Shown one piece after another: positions 17,095 to 25,427 of a DNA stretch of 64,000 nucleotides. Position 1 is the stretch's first letter. Each line of letters begins with the position of its first letter. The stretch spans positions 1-64,000 of the forward strand of contig NZ_VCKY01000007.1 of the NCBI RefSeq assembly GCF_005889735.1, read 5' to 3'. Made by a program: the position numbers and the translations under genes. The notes beneath the pieces were generated by a model. It worked only from the letters and a program-made list of their open reading frames with translations. It was not told the DNA's origin and did no database searches. The DNA is from Nonomuraea turkmeniaca (GTDB taxonomy: Bacteria > Actinomycetota > Actinomycetes > Streptosporangiales > Streptosporangiaceae).

Positions 17095-17868
17095 TCATAG
17101 GGGCGTGTCGAGCAGGCAGCGAGGAGTCCCGTGCAACTCGTCGGTGACCACGCGACCGGCCACCCCGAACACCTCTGCCAGCAGCTCCGGCGTGATCACG
17201 TCCTTCGGCTTGCCGTCTGCCCACACCCGTCGCCCGTGGAGCGCGACGATGCGTTCGGCGAATCGGGCGGCGTGGTCCAGGTCGTGCAGGACGGTCACGA
17301 CGGTGAGGCCGCGCGTCGCGCGCAGGGTTCTCACCAGTTCGAGGACCTCCAGCTGGTGGCGGATGTCCAGGTGCGCGGTCGGCTCGTCCAGGAGCAGGAT
17401 GCCGGTGTCCTGGGCCACGGCCAGCGCCAGCCGTACGCGCTGGCGCTCGCCGCCGGAGAGTGTGTCGAGGACGCGGTCGGCGAGGTGGGCGACTCCGGTC
17501 AGCTCCAGCGCCTGCTCCATGGTGTCCGATTCCCACAGCAGGCCCAGCGGTCCCCGGTGCGGGTATCGGCCCTGGCGGACGAGCTGGCGCACGGTCAGCG
17601 CGGGAACGGGCGGAAGGCTCTGGTGCAGGACCGCCAGCCGCTGGGCCACCTGCCTGCGGGACAGGGTCCCGAGCTCCGCGCCGCCGAGCAGGATGCGGCC
17701 GGACGACGGCTTGAGCAGGCCCGCGATCAGGCGCAGCAGCGTGCTCTTGCCGCATCCGTTGACGCCGACCAGGGCCACGAACTCGCCTGGCTCGATGGTG
17801 AGGTCGACCCCGGCCAGGAGCGGGCGCGGGCCGTACGAGAAGTGCAGGTCCTGGACCATGACGCTCAT
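17095..17868 (-). CDS. FecE/FepC-type siderophore ABC transporter ATPase
   Basis: A 257-residue ATPase started at the ATG at 17866-17868, overlapping the permease stop as ATGA. Walker A is GVNGCGKST (about residue 36), the signature is LSGGERQRV, Walker B is ILLLDEPTAHLD, and the switch histidine is in VLHDLDHA. The layout is that of the ATPases of metal-chelate (iron-siderophore, B12) importers. It is the last gene of a four-gene uptake operon (20880 to 17095). In this locus it would power import of the metal-loaded metallophore. Confidence 0.9.
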   Translation of the reverse strand: MSVMVQDLHFSYGPRPLLAGVDLTIEPGEFVALVGVNGCGKSTLLRLIAGLLKPSSGRILLGGAELGTLSRRQVAQRLAVLHQSLPPVPALTVRQLVRQGRYPHRGPLGLLWESDTMEQALELTGVAHLADRVLDTLSGGERQRVRLALAVAQDTGILLLDEPTAHLDIRHQLEVLELVRTLRATRGLTVVTVLHDLDHAARFAERIVALHGRRVWADGKPKDVITPELLAEVFGVAGRVVTDELHGTPRCLLDTPL

Positions 17869-18902
17869 TGCGATCTTCCCAGTCTGATCAGGATGGCGGA
17901 GCCGGCCAGAGCGGTGATCACGCCGGTCGGGACGCCGAGCCGGTGTGTGCCGTTGAGGAGGTGGCCGGCGAGCTGGGCGAGGGTGTCCGCGCCGGCGAGC
18001 GCGATGGCCCCGGCGACGGCCGCGGTGAGGACGCCGCCGCCCAGCCTGCGGGCGACGTGCGGGGTGACCAGGCCGACGAAGGCGATCGCCCCCGACAGGC
18101 TGGCCGCACCCGCGGTCAGCGCGATCGCCACGGTCAGCGCCACGGCCCGGCCGAGGCCGGGGTGCAGGCCGAGCGAGGCGGCGTGATCGTCGCTGGGGGA
18201 CAGGACGGCCAGCATTCCCGAGCAGGCCCACGCCACGGCGATGCCGCCGGCGATCCACCAGGAGGCGACGGCCAGGTGTTCCCACACCCGCCCGTCCACC
18301 GAGCCGATCAGCCAGCGCAGCGCGTTGCCGAATCTACTGGGCTGGTAGGCCAGCAACATCGTCGTCAGCCCGGCCAGCAGCGCGCTGCCGAGCAGGCCGT
18401 GGACCACCAGATTGGCCGGGTCGCGGTGGGCCGACAACAACCAGGTGATCCCGCCGCCCAGGGCGCCTCCGGCCAGCGCGGCGAGCAGTGCCCCCGCCGC
18501 GGAGTCGGCGGGGAACAGGCCGAGGGTGAGCCCTCCCAGGATGCCGAGCACCGCGCCGGGGTTCACGCCGGAGAACTCGGGCGCGGCCAGCGGATTGCGC
18601 AGCGTCGCCTGCAGCACGAATCCGGAGACGCCCATGGCCGCGCCGGTGAGCAGCGCGGTGAGCAGCCGCGGCACGCCCAGCTCCCACACGATCTTCTCGG
18701 CCTGGCCGTTCACCGTGCCGTCGAGCAGGCCGGCGATCGCGCCGAGTGGCTGTCCGGAGACGGCCAGGTGCGTGGCCGCGACGACGAGGAACAGTATGGC
18801 CACCGCGGCCACGCGCCCGGACCCGGCCCTGGGGACGGCCGTGGTGTGGGTGCCCGGCTCATCGGGGACGTCAGCGGGCGTCCGCCTTCTCGCGAGCGTC
18901 AT
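17865..18902 (-). CDS. FecCD-type siderophore ABC transporter permease
   Basis: A 345-residue membrane protein started at the ATG at 18900-18902 (MTLARRRTPADVPDE), about 9-10 transmembrane segments. Family phrases visible include VPRLLTALLTGAAMGVSGFV, LRNPLAAPEFSGVNPGAVLG, and GAIAFVGLVTPHVARRLGG, the last being the cytoplasmic coupling region. It overlaps both neighbours by 4 bases. It forms the channel together with the second permease at 18899; the two are diverged paralogues as in FecC/FecD or FepD/FepG. Confidence 0.9.
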   Translation of the reverse strand: MTLARRRTPADVPDEPGTHTTAVPRAGSGRVAAVAILFLVVAATHLAVSGQPLGAIAGLLDGTVNGQAEKIVWELGVPRLLTALLTGAAMGVSGFVLQATLRNPLAAPEFSGVNPGAVLGILGGLTLGLFPADSAAGALLAALAGGALGGGITWLLSAHRDPANLVVHGLLGSALLAGLTTMLLAYQPSRFGNALRWLIGSVDGRVWEHLAVASWWIAGGIAVAWACSGMLAVLSPSDDHAASLGLHPGLGRAVALTVAIALTAGAASLSGAIAFVGLVTPHVARRLGGGVLTAAVAGAIALAGADTLAQLAGHLLNGTHRLGVPTGVITALAGSAILIRLGRSQ

Positions 18903-19912
18903 GCGGGTGCTCGCCTTCGCAGCAGGAGGGCCCCTGTCAGCACGCCGGCCAGCGCCGTCCACGCCCCGAGAGGGGTCTCCACCGGAGCGAACGCCAGCCG
19001 CGCCGCCACGTCGGCCGTCAGCGTGACCAGCGCGCCCAGCGCGGCCGACCAGGGCAGCCAGACCCGGATGCCCGCATGCGGGCGCAACCTCCTGGCCACC
19101 ACGGGGGCCAGGAATCCGACCCATGCGATGGGGCCGCAGGGACCCGTCACGACGCCGATCAGCAACGCCGACACCGCGAGGACCCCCAGCCGGGCCCGGT
19201 TCACGCGGCTGCCGAGAGAGGCGGCCGCGTCGTCCCCGAGGCGCAGCAGGCCGAGCGCGGGCACGCAGAGCACCACGAGCGGGATCGCGGCGGCGAACCA
19301 CGGCAGCGTCCTGGAGGCCTGCTCCCACATCAGGCCGGACAGGCTCCCGACGAGGTAGCGGAAGAGCATGTCGTACTGGAGGCGGTCGGCGGTGGCCATC
19401 ACGGCCAGCAGCAACGCCTGGATGCCGGTCGACACCGCCGCGCCGATCAGCAGGACGCCGCCGGCGGTCCGGCCCGTCCTGGCCGCGGCCAACGTGACGA
19501 GCCCGCCGCACGCGGCGCCCAGGAGGCCCGCCAGCGGATACAGCGAGAGCGGCACGGGCAGAGCCCACACCACGCACACGCTCACGGCCAGCGCGGCCCC
19601 GGTCGAGACGCCGATCATCTCGGGCACGGCGAGCGGGTTCCTGAGTGACTCCTGCAGGAGCAGCCCGGCCGTGCCGATCGCGGCGCCGCCGGCCAGGCCG
19701 ATCAGCACCCGGGGGACGCGCAGCTCCCACACCACGACGTACGCGATCGAATCGGGGGAGGCCGAGAGGAGGTCCTGCGGGGCCACGAACGGCGTGCCCA
19801 GGCACAGACCGGCCAGGGCCACAACGGCGAGGCCGAGCCCGGCCGCCCACGGCGCGACCGCGACCGGACGCCCGGCGGCCTTCGCCGGACGTCCATCGAG
19901 CGCAGTGCTCAC
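18899..19912 (-). CDS. FecCD-type siderophore ABC transporter permease
   Basis: A 337-residue membrane protein from GTG 19910-19912, overlapping the binding-protein stop as GTGA; the long open frame upstream of this start lies inside the binding-protein gene and is shadow. Family phrases are LRVPRVLIGLAGGAAIGTAG, LRNPLAVPEMIGVSTGAAL and GPIAWVGFLAPVVARRLRP. About nine hydrophobic segments. It pairs with the permease at 17865 to form the heterodimeric channel of the importer. Confidence 0.9.
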   Translation of the reverse strand: MSTALDGRPAKAAGRPVAVAPWAAGLGLAVVALAGLCLGTPFVAPQDLLSASPDSIAYVVVWELRVPRVLIGLAGGAAIGTAGLLLQESLRNPLAVPEMIGVSTGAALAVSVCVVWALPVPLSLYPLAGLLGAACGGLVTLAAARTGRTAGGVLLIGAAVSTGIQALLLAVMATADRLQYDMLFRYLVGSLSGLMWEQASRTLPWFAAAIPLVVLCVPALGLLRLGDDAAASLGSRVNRARLGVLAVSALLIGVVTGPCGPIAWVGFLAPVVARRLRPHAGIRVWLPWSAALGALVTLTADVAARLAFAPVETPLGAWTALAGVLTGALLLRRRAPA

Positions 19913-20880
19913 CCGGTGGCCTTGGCGAGCGCTTCGTCCAGGATGATGCCGAACGCCCTGGTGCCGCGGCCCGACGCCCACAGCTCGGTCGGCACCTCGA
20001 ACACCTTGCCCGACGCCACCGCCGGAACGCGCTCCCACACCGGATTGTCCTTGTAGCTCTCGGTGACCGAGGTCCCGAACGACTGGACGAAGATCACCTG
20101 GGGTGCCTTGGCCAGGATCTCCTCGATGCTGTAGGCCTGCGCGGTCTCGAAGCCGCCGCCCTTGCTGGGCCAGGGATAGGCGAAGAAGCGTGACATGAAG
20201 TGGCCCAGCACGTCTTCGGTGGTGTTCACGCCCACCGAGGTCCCGCCGTACATCGCCAGCACCGGCCTTTTGTCCAGCCCCGCTGCCTTGGCCCGGGCGA
20301 CCCCTTCGGCGAGTTTGGCGCGGAACCTGCTCTCGGCCGCAGCCTGCTGCTCCCCCCGGTCGGTGAGCTGAGCCAGCGCACGCAGGTATCCGACCGAGTC
20401 CTCGTACGACTTCACCTGCACCACCCACAGCGGCGCGAACTTCTCCACGGCCGTCCTGAGCTGGTCGTGCACCCCGGCGAGTCCGATCACCAGGTCGGGC
20501 TTCGCCTCGGCGATCTTGGCGACGTCCTCGCCGCCGAAGCTGCCAGGGATGACCGGAACGGCGGCGCCCTTCGCGCCCAGGTAGTCGGGGCGGGACAGCA
20601 GCTTGGGCAGAGTTGTGGCCACCGGCGTCAGGCCCAGCTCGACGAGTGCGTCGTCGCACAGGCCCGTCAGGCAGACCACGCGCTCAGGCTTCTTGGGCAG
20701 TGTGAACGTCTTGCCGTGCGGATCGGTGACGGTCAATGCCGCACTGACCGGAGTCACCGGCGAGTCGGTCGAGACCGAGGGTTGCGGCTTCGCCGAGGAT
20801 GCGGCGCTGGTTCGCGGACCGCTCTGGCCACAGGACGCCACCAGGGCCAGTGAGATCAGGGCGATGAAAAATCCCTTCAT
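19909..20880 (-). CDS. Metal-chelate-binding lipoprotein of the uptake system
   Basis: A 323-residue FecB/FepB-type binding protein with signal peptide and lipobox (LVASC, cysteine at residue 17), a linker rich in Ser/Pro/Thr, then PERVVCLTGLCDDALVELGL and the two-lobed fold (AEAKPDLVIGLAGVHDQL; APQVIFVQSFGTSVTESYKD). The start at ATG 20880 has no Shine-Dalgarno sequence of its own but overlaps the stop of a 26-codon open frame with a strong one, suggesting translational coupling. It is divergent from an ABC exporter-fold pair across two Zur-like boxes. The ligand is inferred to be the locus's own metallophore. Confidence 0.88.
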   Translation of the reverse strand: MKGFFIALISLALVASCGQSGPRTSAASSAKPQPSVSTDSPVTPVSAALTVTDPHGKTFTLPKKPERVVCLTGLCDDALVELGLTPVATTLPKLLSRPDYLGAKGAAVPVIPGSFGGEDVAKIAEAKPDLVIGLAGVHDQLRTAVEKFAPLWVVQVKSYEDSVGYLRALAQLTDRGEQQAAAESRFRAKLAEGVARAKAAGLDKRPVLAMYGGTSVGVNTTEDVLGHFMSRFFAYPWPSKGGGFETAQAYSIEEILAKAPQVIFVQSFGTSVTESYKDNPVWERVPAVASGKVFEVPTELWASGRGTRAFGIILDEALAKATG

Positions 20881-20957
20881 CGCCGGTCGGCCCCGTCGGC
20901 GTCCGCGACCGCCGGCCAGGCCTGTTGCCCGCCGAGGGAGAAAGCGCCGCAGCGCAT
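20877..20957 (-). CDS. 26-residue leader peptide coupled to the lipoprotein gene
   Basis: ATG at 20955-20957 lies 4 bases after GGAGG. The frame codes MRCGAFSLGGQQAWPAVADA then DGADRR, and stops with a TGA whose bases overlap the ATG of the binding-protein gene (20877-20880). The lipoprotein gene has no ribosome-binding site of its own, so this small frame could supply ribosomes by termination-reinitiation. No similarity is recognised. It could instead be a relic of a longer N-terminus after a frameshift. Confidence 0.4.
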   Translation of the reverse strand: MRCGAFSLGGQQAWPAVADADGADRR

Positions 20958-20971
20958 GGAACCTCCAGATG

Positions 20972-20986
20972 TGAAAACCATTATCA
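20972..20986. promoter_or_regulatory. Zur-box-like site
   Basis: TGAAAACCATTATCA, a 7-1-7 dyad close to the actinomycete Zur consensus as I remember it (TGAAAATGATTTTCA). It sits 15 bases before the leader peptide of the uptake operon on the minus strand. Confidence 0.65.
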
Positions 20987-20997
20987 ACACTAGACAG

Positions 20998-21012
20998 TGA
21001 AAATAGTTATCA
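20998..21012. promoter_or_regulatory. Zur-box-like site
   Basis: TGAAAATAGTTATCA, 26 bases centre-to-centre from the site at 20972 and 81 bases before the divergent exporter-fold gene at 21094. Two sites between divergent operons suggest each promoter has its own operator. Confidence 0.65.
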
Positions 21013-21093
21013 TTTACGCTCGCTTCGCATCAAGGGGCAAGGTCGAACTTCCCCGGATCAGGAAGGACGGCTGTTGGAGAGCAAGGACAGCAC

Positions 21094-22722
21094 GTGATCG
21101 TTCATCGCCGGCTGCTGCAGCTGGCCGACAGCGTGAAAGGGCCGATCGCGGCCTGCGTGGGGCTGGGACTGGCGGTCAGCGCCGCCTATGTCGCCCAGGC
21201 GGTCCTGGTCGCCGCGGCGCTGGCGGCCCTGGTGCGCGGGGATGCGCCAGCCGCGGTGCGCCTGCTCGCCTGGGCGTTTGCCGTGATCGCCTTACGCGCG
21301 GCGCTGCTGTGGGCCAGGGAGACGGTGAGAGTGTGGGCGGGCGCGCTGATCAGGGCCAGGCTGCGCGACCGGCTGATCGTCCACCTGAGCCGGCTGGGCC
21401 CCGCCCACCTGGCCGGCGTCCGCACGGGGCACGTCCAGACCACGCTGGTCGACGGCGTCGAAGGGATGGACCCGTACTTCAGCCGCTATCTGCCGCAGGT
21501 CGTGGTCACCTTCTGCGTGCCGGTGGCGTTGGTCGGCTGGCTGTTCTCGGTGAACGCGGCGGCCGCGACGATCCTGGGCGTCGCCGTGGCGGCTGTCCTG
21601 ATCATTCCCAGGTTCTGGGACGCCACGTTGCTCAGGCGGGGCCGCGGTCGCTGGGCCGCCTTCGCGGAGCTGGCCGCCGACCATCTGGAGGCGATGCAGG
21701 GCATGGCCACGCTGCGGGCGTTCGGGGCCGTCGGCACGCTGGGGACGCGGCTGGCCGGGCGGGCGCACGACCTCTATCTCACCACCATGCGCCAGCTCAG
21801 GATCTCGCTGGTGGAGACGGGGGTGAGCGCCTTCTTCATCCAGGCGGGCACCGCCGGGGCCATCCTCGCGGCGACGACGGCGGGCAGCGCGTGGGAGATG
21901 TTCGCGGTCCTGGTGATCGCCGTGGAGTGCTTTCGTCCCGTGAAGAACCTCTCCGAAGCCTGGCACGCCGGATATCTCGGGATAACGGCGGTCGATGGCG
22001 TCGAGGACCTGCTGTCGGCGCCCCCGACGGTCGAGGACCGCGGGACGCGGCACGACCTCCCCTCGGCACCCGCCATCAGGTTCGAAGACGTCACCTTCAC
22101 CTACCCGGGCTCGAAATCTCCCGCCGTACGCGAGGTCGACTTCACCGTCGAGGCCGGTCAGACCGTCGCGCTCGTCGGCCCGTCCGGCGCGGGCAAGAGC
22201 ACCCTGGCCGCCCTCCTGCAGCGCCACTACGACCCCGACCGGGGAACGATCAGCGTCGGCGGGGTCGACGTCCGCGACCTCACGCTCGACGCGCTGCGCG
22301 GCGGCGTCGCGGTCGTGGCGCAGGACACCTATCTCTTCCACGGCACGGTGGCCGAGAACCTGCGCCTGGCCCGCCCGGACGCCACCGACGAGGAACTGAC
22401 CGCCGCCGCCCGGCTGGCCTGCGCCCATGACTTCATCGCCGAGCTCCCCGACGGCTACGACACGCGGCTGGGCGAACGTGGGGCGACGCTCTCGGGCGGG
22501 CAGCGGCAGCGCCTGGCCATCGCGCGGGCGCTGCTGGCCGACGCCCCCGTCCTGGTGCTCGACGAGGCCACCTCGCACGTGGACGCACGTACCGAGCAGG
22601 CCCTGTCCGAGGTGCGGCGGGGGCGTACCTGCCTGATGATCGCCCACCGGCCCGACACCATCCGTCAGGCCGACCGCGTGGTGGCCCTGGAGAACGGAAC
22701 CGTCCTGGAGACCGTGGCATGA
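21094..22722 (+). CDS. ABC exporter-fold transporter subunit (half of a heterodimer)
   Basis: A 542-residue protein with an N-terminal six-helix membrane domain (residues 1-305) and a C-terminal nucleotide-binding domain. Walker A is GPSGAGKST (about 365), the signature is LSGGQRQRL, Walker B is VLVLDEATS, the switch is IAHRPDT. It starts at GTG 21094 after AAGGA. Its stop overlaps the next start as ATGA, so it pairs with the product of 22719. The membrane domain resembles CydD-like and siderophore-locus transporters. It is the first gene behind a Zur-like box and probably moves the metallophore or its metal complex; direction is not decided by sequence. Confidence 0.85.
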   Translation: MIVHRRLLQLADSVKGPIAACVGLGLAVSAAYVAQAVLVAAALAALVRGDAPAAVRLLAWAFAVIALRAALLWARETVRVWAGALIRARLRDRLIVHLSRLGPAHLAGVRTGHVQTTLVDGVEGMDPYFSRYLPQVVVTFCVPVALVGWLFSVNAAAATILGVAVAAVLIIPRFWDATLLRRGRGRWAAFAELAADHLEAMQGMATLRAFGAVGTLGTRLAGRAHDLYLTTMRQLRISLVETGVSAFFIQAGTAGAILAATTAGSAWEMFAVLVIAVECFRPVKNLSEAWHAGYLGITAVDGVEDLLSAPPTVEDRGTRHDLPSAPAIRFEDVTFTYPGSKSPAVREVDFTVEAGQTVALVGPSGAGKSTLAALLQRHYDPDRGTISVGGVDVRDLTLDALRGGVAVVAQDTYLFHGTVAENLRLARPDATDEELTAAARLACAHDFIAELPDGYDTRLGERGATLSGGQRQRLAIARALLADAPVLVLDEATSHVDARTEQALSEVRRGRTCLMIAHRPDTIRQADRVVALENGTVLETVA

Positions 22723-24377
22723 CCCCGTCCATCCGCTGGCTCGCGGGCGCGGTCGGCGCCCACCGCCGGGCCTTCTTCTCCACCCTTGTCGCGAACCTGC
22801 TGGGCCAGCTCGCCGCGCTCGGCGCGGCCGTAGCCGGCGCCTGGCTGGTGGGCCGCGCGATCAGCGGGCAGAGCGCGCCGCTCGACCTGGCCGGCGCGGT
22901 GCTCGGCGGGCTGGTGGCGGTGGCGGTGCCGGCGGCGTGGTGGGAGTCGTACGTCGCGCACGATCTGGCGTACCTGGTGCTGGCCAAGCTCCGCGGGCAG
23001 GTGTACGACGCGGTCGCCAGGATCGCCCCGGCCCGCCTGCTGGGCCGCCGCAGCGGGGACCTGTCGGCGGCCGTGCTGTCGGACATCGAGACCCTGGAGT
23101 GGCTCTTCGCCCATACCTTGGCGCAGCTCATCACGGCGGGCACGGTGCTGGCGGCCGGGAGCGTGGCCGCCGCGATGATCGACCCCCTGTTGCTGCTCGT
23201 GTCGCTGCCGCTCGCGGCGTGCGTGCTCACCGTGCCGCTGTGGCTGCGCAAGGCCTCCCGCGCGCAAGGCGATGAGCTACGTGCCGCCACCGCCGAGCTG
23301 ACCTCCGACGTGGTGGACACCGTGCAGGGCATGCGCGAGTTGACGGCCTTCCGCGCACTGGAGCGCCGCAGGGACCTGCTGGCGCGCAAGACGAGCCGGC
23401 TGGCGCGCGCCCAGGCGGCGAACGCGGCACGCGGCGGGCTCGAGGCGTCCGTCACCGACCTGCTCATCGCCGTCGCGGCGGCCGGGACACTGCTGCTGAT
23501 CGCGACGGTGATCCGGTCCCCTGGAGACGCACCGGTGGCCATGGTGCTGGCGGCCAGCTCGCTCGGCCCGGCGGCGCAGGTGGCGCTGCTGCTCAAGGAG
23601 TACGGCACCCTGCGTGCGGCGGCCGATCGGGTGCACACGCTGGTCACCGCGCCCGCCAACGTGCCCCCGCCGCGAGAGGTTCTCGAGGTTTCCGCCCAGC
23701 CGGACGTGGTCTTCGAGGACGTGCGCTTCCGGTACACGCCCGACGGACCCGAGGTGCTGCGCGGGGTGTCCTTCCGCATTCCGTACGGCAAGACCGTCGC
23801 TCTGGTCGGCGCCTCCGGCGCGGGCAAGTCCACCTGCGTGTCACTGCTGCTGCGCTACTGGGATCCGGACAGCGGCCGCGTCCTGGTGGGCGGTGTGCCG
23901 CTGCCACGCATCGCCGGCCTCCACCGGCACGTCACGGTGGTGCCGCAGGACGTGCACCTGTTCGCCGGCACGATCGAGCACAACGTACGGCTCGGCGCCC
24001 CGGGCGCCGACGTGGCGAGCGCCCTGCGCACCGCCCAGCTCGCCATCGACCCGGCAGTGCCGGTGGGCGAGCGGGGCGTCACGCTCTCCGGCGGCCAGCG
24101 CGCCAGAGTGGCCGTCGCCCGGGCGCTCGCCACGGGCGCGCCGGTGCTCGTGCTCGACGAGGCGGTGGCCAACCTCGACACCGACAACGAGGCCCGCCTG
24201 GCCGAGGCGCTCCGGGAGGCGGCCGCCGGCCGGGCCACGCTCGTCATCGCGCACCGCCTGTCCACCATCCGCAGAGCGGACCACATCGTGCTCCTGGAGG
24301 AAGGACGCGTGGCCGCCGAAGGCTCTTACGACGAGCTCAGCGAGCGGCTGTCCCACCTGTTCGCGCGACAGTCGTGA
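22719..24377 (+). CDS. ABC exporter-fold transporter subunit (second half)
   Basis: A 552-residue partner of the preceding gene: six-helix membrane domain (about 1-310), then an ATPase with Walker A GASGAGKST, signature LSGGQRARV and Walker B VLVLDEAVANLD. The usual glutamate after the Walker B aspartate is present. The ALTERNATIVE of an independent homodimer is unlikely given the 4-base overlap. It converges with the methyltransferase gene at 24419. Together the pair resembles the heterodimeric IrtAB/YbtPQ class, some of which import metal-siderophores despite their exporter fold. Confidence 0.85.
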   Translation: MTPSIRWLAGAVGAHRRAFFSTLVANLLGQLAALGAAVAGAWLVGRAISGQSAPLDLAGAVLGGLVAVAVPAAWWESYVAHDLAYLVLAKLRGQVYDAVARIAPARLLGRRSGDLSAAVLSDIETLEWLFAHTLAQLITAGTVLAAGSVAAAMIDPLLLLVSLPLAACVLTVPLWLRKASRAQGDELRAATAELTSDVVDTVQGMRELTAFRALERRRDLLARKTSRLARAQAANAARGGLEASVTDLLIAVAAAGTLLLIATVIRSPGDAPVAMVLAASSLGPAAQVALLLKEYGTLRAAADRVHTLVTAPANVPPPREVLEVSAQPDVVFEDVRFRYTPDGPEVLRGVSFRIPYGKTVALVGASGAGKSTCVSLLLRYWDPDSGRVLVGGVPLPRIAGLHRHVTVVPQDVHLFAGTIEHNVRLGAPGADVASALRTAQLAIDPAVPVGERGVTLSGGQRARVAVARALATGAPVLVLDEAVANLDTDNEARLAEALREAAAGRATLVIAHRLSTIRRADHIVLLEEGRVAAEGSYDELSERLSHLFARQS

Positions 24378-24418
24378 AGGTCGCCCACGACGTGGTCAGA
24401 CCGGCTGAACGCCGGCAC

Positions 24419-25420
24419 TTAAGGCTTGCGGGCGGGTAGCAACGCCAGCCCGATCGGCAGATCGGCCGGCTCCTCGGGGATCAGTCCCGCCTTGACGAGC
24501 AGCTCGGCGTACTCCTCCTCGGTCCGTTCCCGTCCGGTGGTCATCACGAGCATGTGGAGGTCGAAGGCGAGGGTGAGGACGGGATCACGATGGGTGGGGA
24601 TCATTCGCTCGATCACGAGCAGTCGCGCGCCGGGCGGCATGGCGGCCGCGCAGTTGCCGAGGATGGTCTGGCACTGCGCGTCGTCCCAGTTGTGGAGGGT
24701 CCGGGACAGCACGTAGAGGTCGCCGCCGGGCGGGACCCTGGCGAAGAAGTCTCCGCCCACCGTCTCGCAGCGCGACGCCATGCCCAGCGTCGCCAGGTGC
24801 GCGGAGGCGGCCGCCGCGACCTCGGGCAGGTCGAGCAGCACGCCCCGTGCGTGGGGGGCGGCCTGGAGCAGGACCGCCAGCAGTGCGCCGTTGCCGCCGG
24901 CGACGTCGACGACGGTGCGGACGACCGACAGGTCGCACGCCTCGGGAACGGCCCGCATGAAGGCCGCGGTGGCGGCCATGCCCTCGTTGTAGATCGCGGC
25001 TGCGTCGGGACGGGCGCCCAGGTGGTCGAAGACGGAGTTGCCGAAGGCCTGGTCGAAGGCGGGGGTGCCGGTGCGCAAGGCCTTGTCCAGATGCTCCCAG
25101 GCGCGGGCGAAGTAGTCCTCTCCGTACAGGACGGCCAGTCCGCGCAGCGATCCCTCGACGCCGGTGCGGAGCAGCCGGCCAGAGGAGGTCAGGCCGTAGG
25201 CGGGGCCGGGCCGCCGCTCTAACAGGTCCAGGCCGGAGAGCAGGCGCAGCAGCCGGGACAGGGGCTCGGCTTTGAGGCCGAGCGTGTCGGCGAGCTCGCC
25301 CGCTGACCTTGGTTCGCCGGCCAGCGCGTCGAACAGGCCGAGACGGGTCGCCGTGTAGACCGCGCGGGCGGTCCAGGGCGAGATCAGCGTCGTGAGCAGG
25401 CGGGTGGCTTCGTCGTGCAT
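24419..25420 (-). CDS. O-methyltransferase (Methyltransferase_2 type)
   Basis: A 333-residue SAM-dependent methyltransferase. Residues 1-100 form the winged-helix dimerisation domain (TARAVYTATRLGLFDALAGE; LGLKAEPLSRLLRLL). The SAM site begins with VVDVAGGNGALLAVLLQ (about 166-182), and the catalytic region contains LSRTLHNWDDAQC, where a histidine corresponds to the general base of plant-type O-methyltransferases. It is 7 bases downstream of the isochorismate-synthase gene and shares its promoter. It probably tailors the metallophore (phenol or carboxylate methylation). Which oxygen is modified cannot be told. Confidence 0.8.
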   Translation of the reverse strand: MHDEATRLLTTLISPWTARAVYTATRLGLFDALAGEPRSAGELADTLGLKAEPLSRLLRLLSGLDLLERRPGPAYGLTSSGRLLRTGVEGSLRGLAVLYGEDYFARAWEHLDKALRTGTPAFDQAFGNSVFDHLGARPDAAAIYNEGMAATAAFMRAVPEACDLSVVRTVVDVAGGNGALLAVLLQAAPHARGVLLDLPEVAAAASAHLATLGMASRCETVGGDFFARVPPGGDLYVLSRTLHNWDDAQCQTILGNCAAAMPPGARLLVIERMIPTHRDPVLTLAFDLHMLVMTTGRERTEEEYAELLVKAGLIPEEPADLPIGLALLPARKP

Positions 25421-25427
25421 GGGGTTC

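Noticed and set aside
24378-24418. Terminator between the convergent genes
   Set aside because: The 41 bases contain only a weak GC-rich stem and no T-run; not enough to call.
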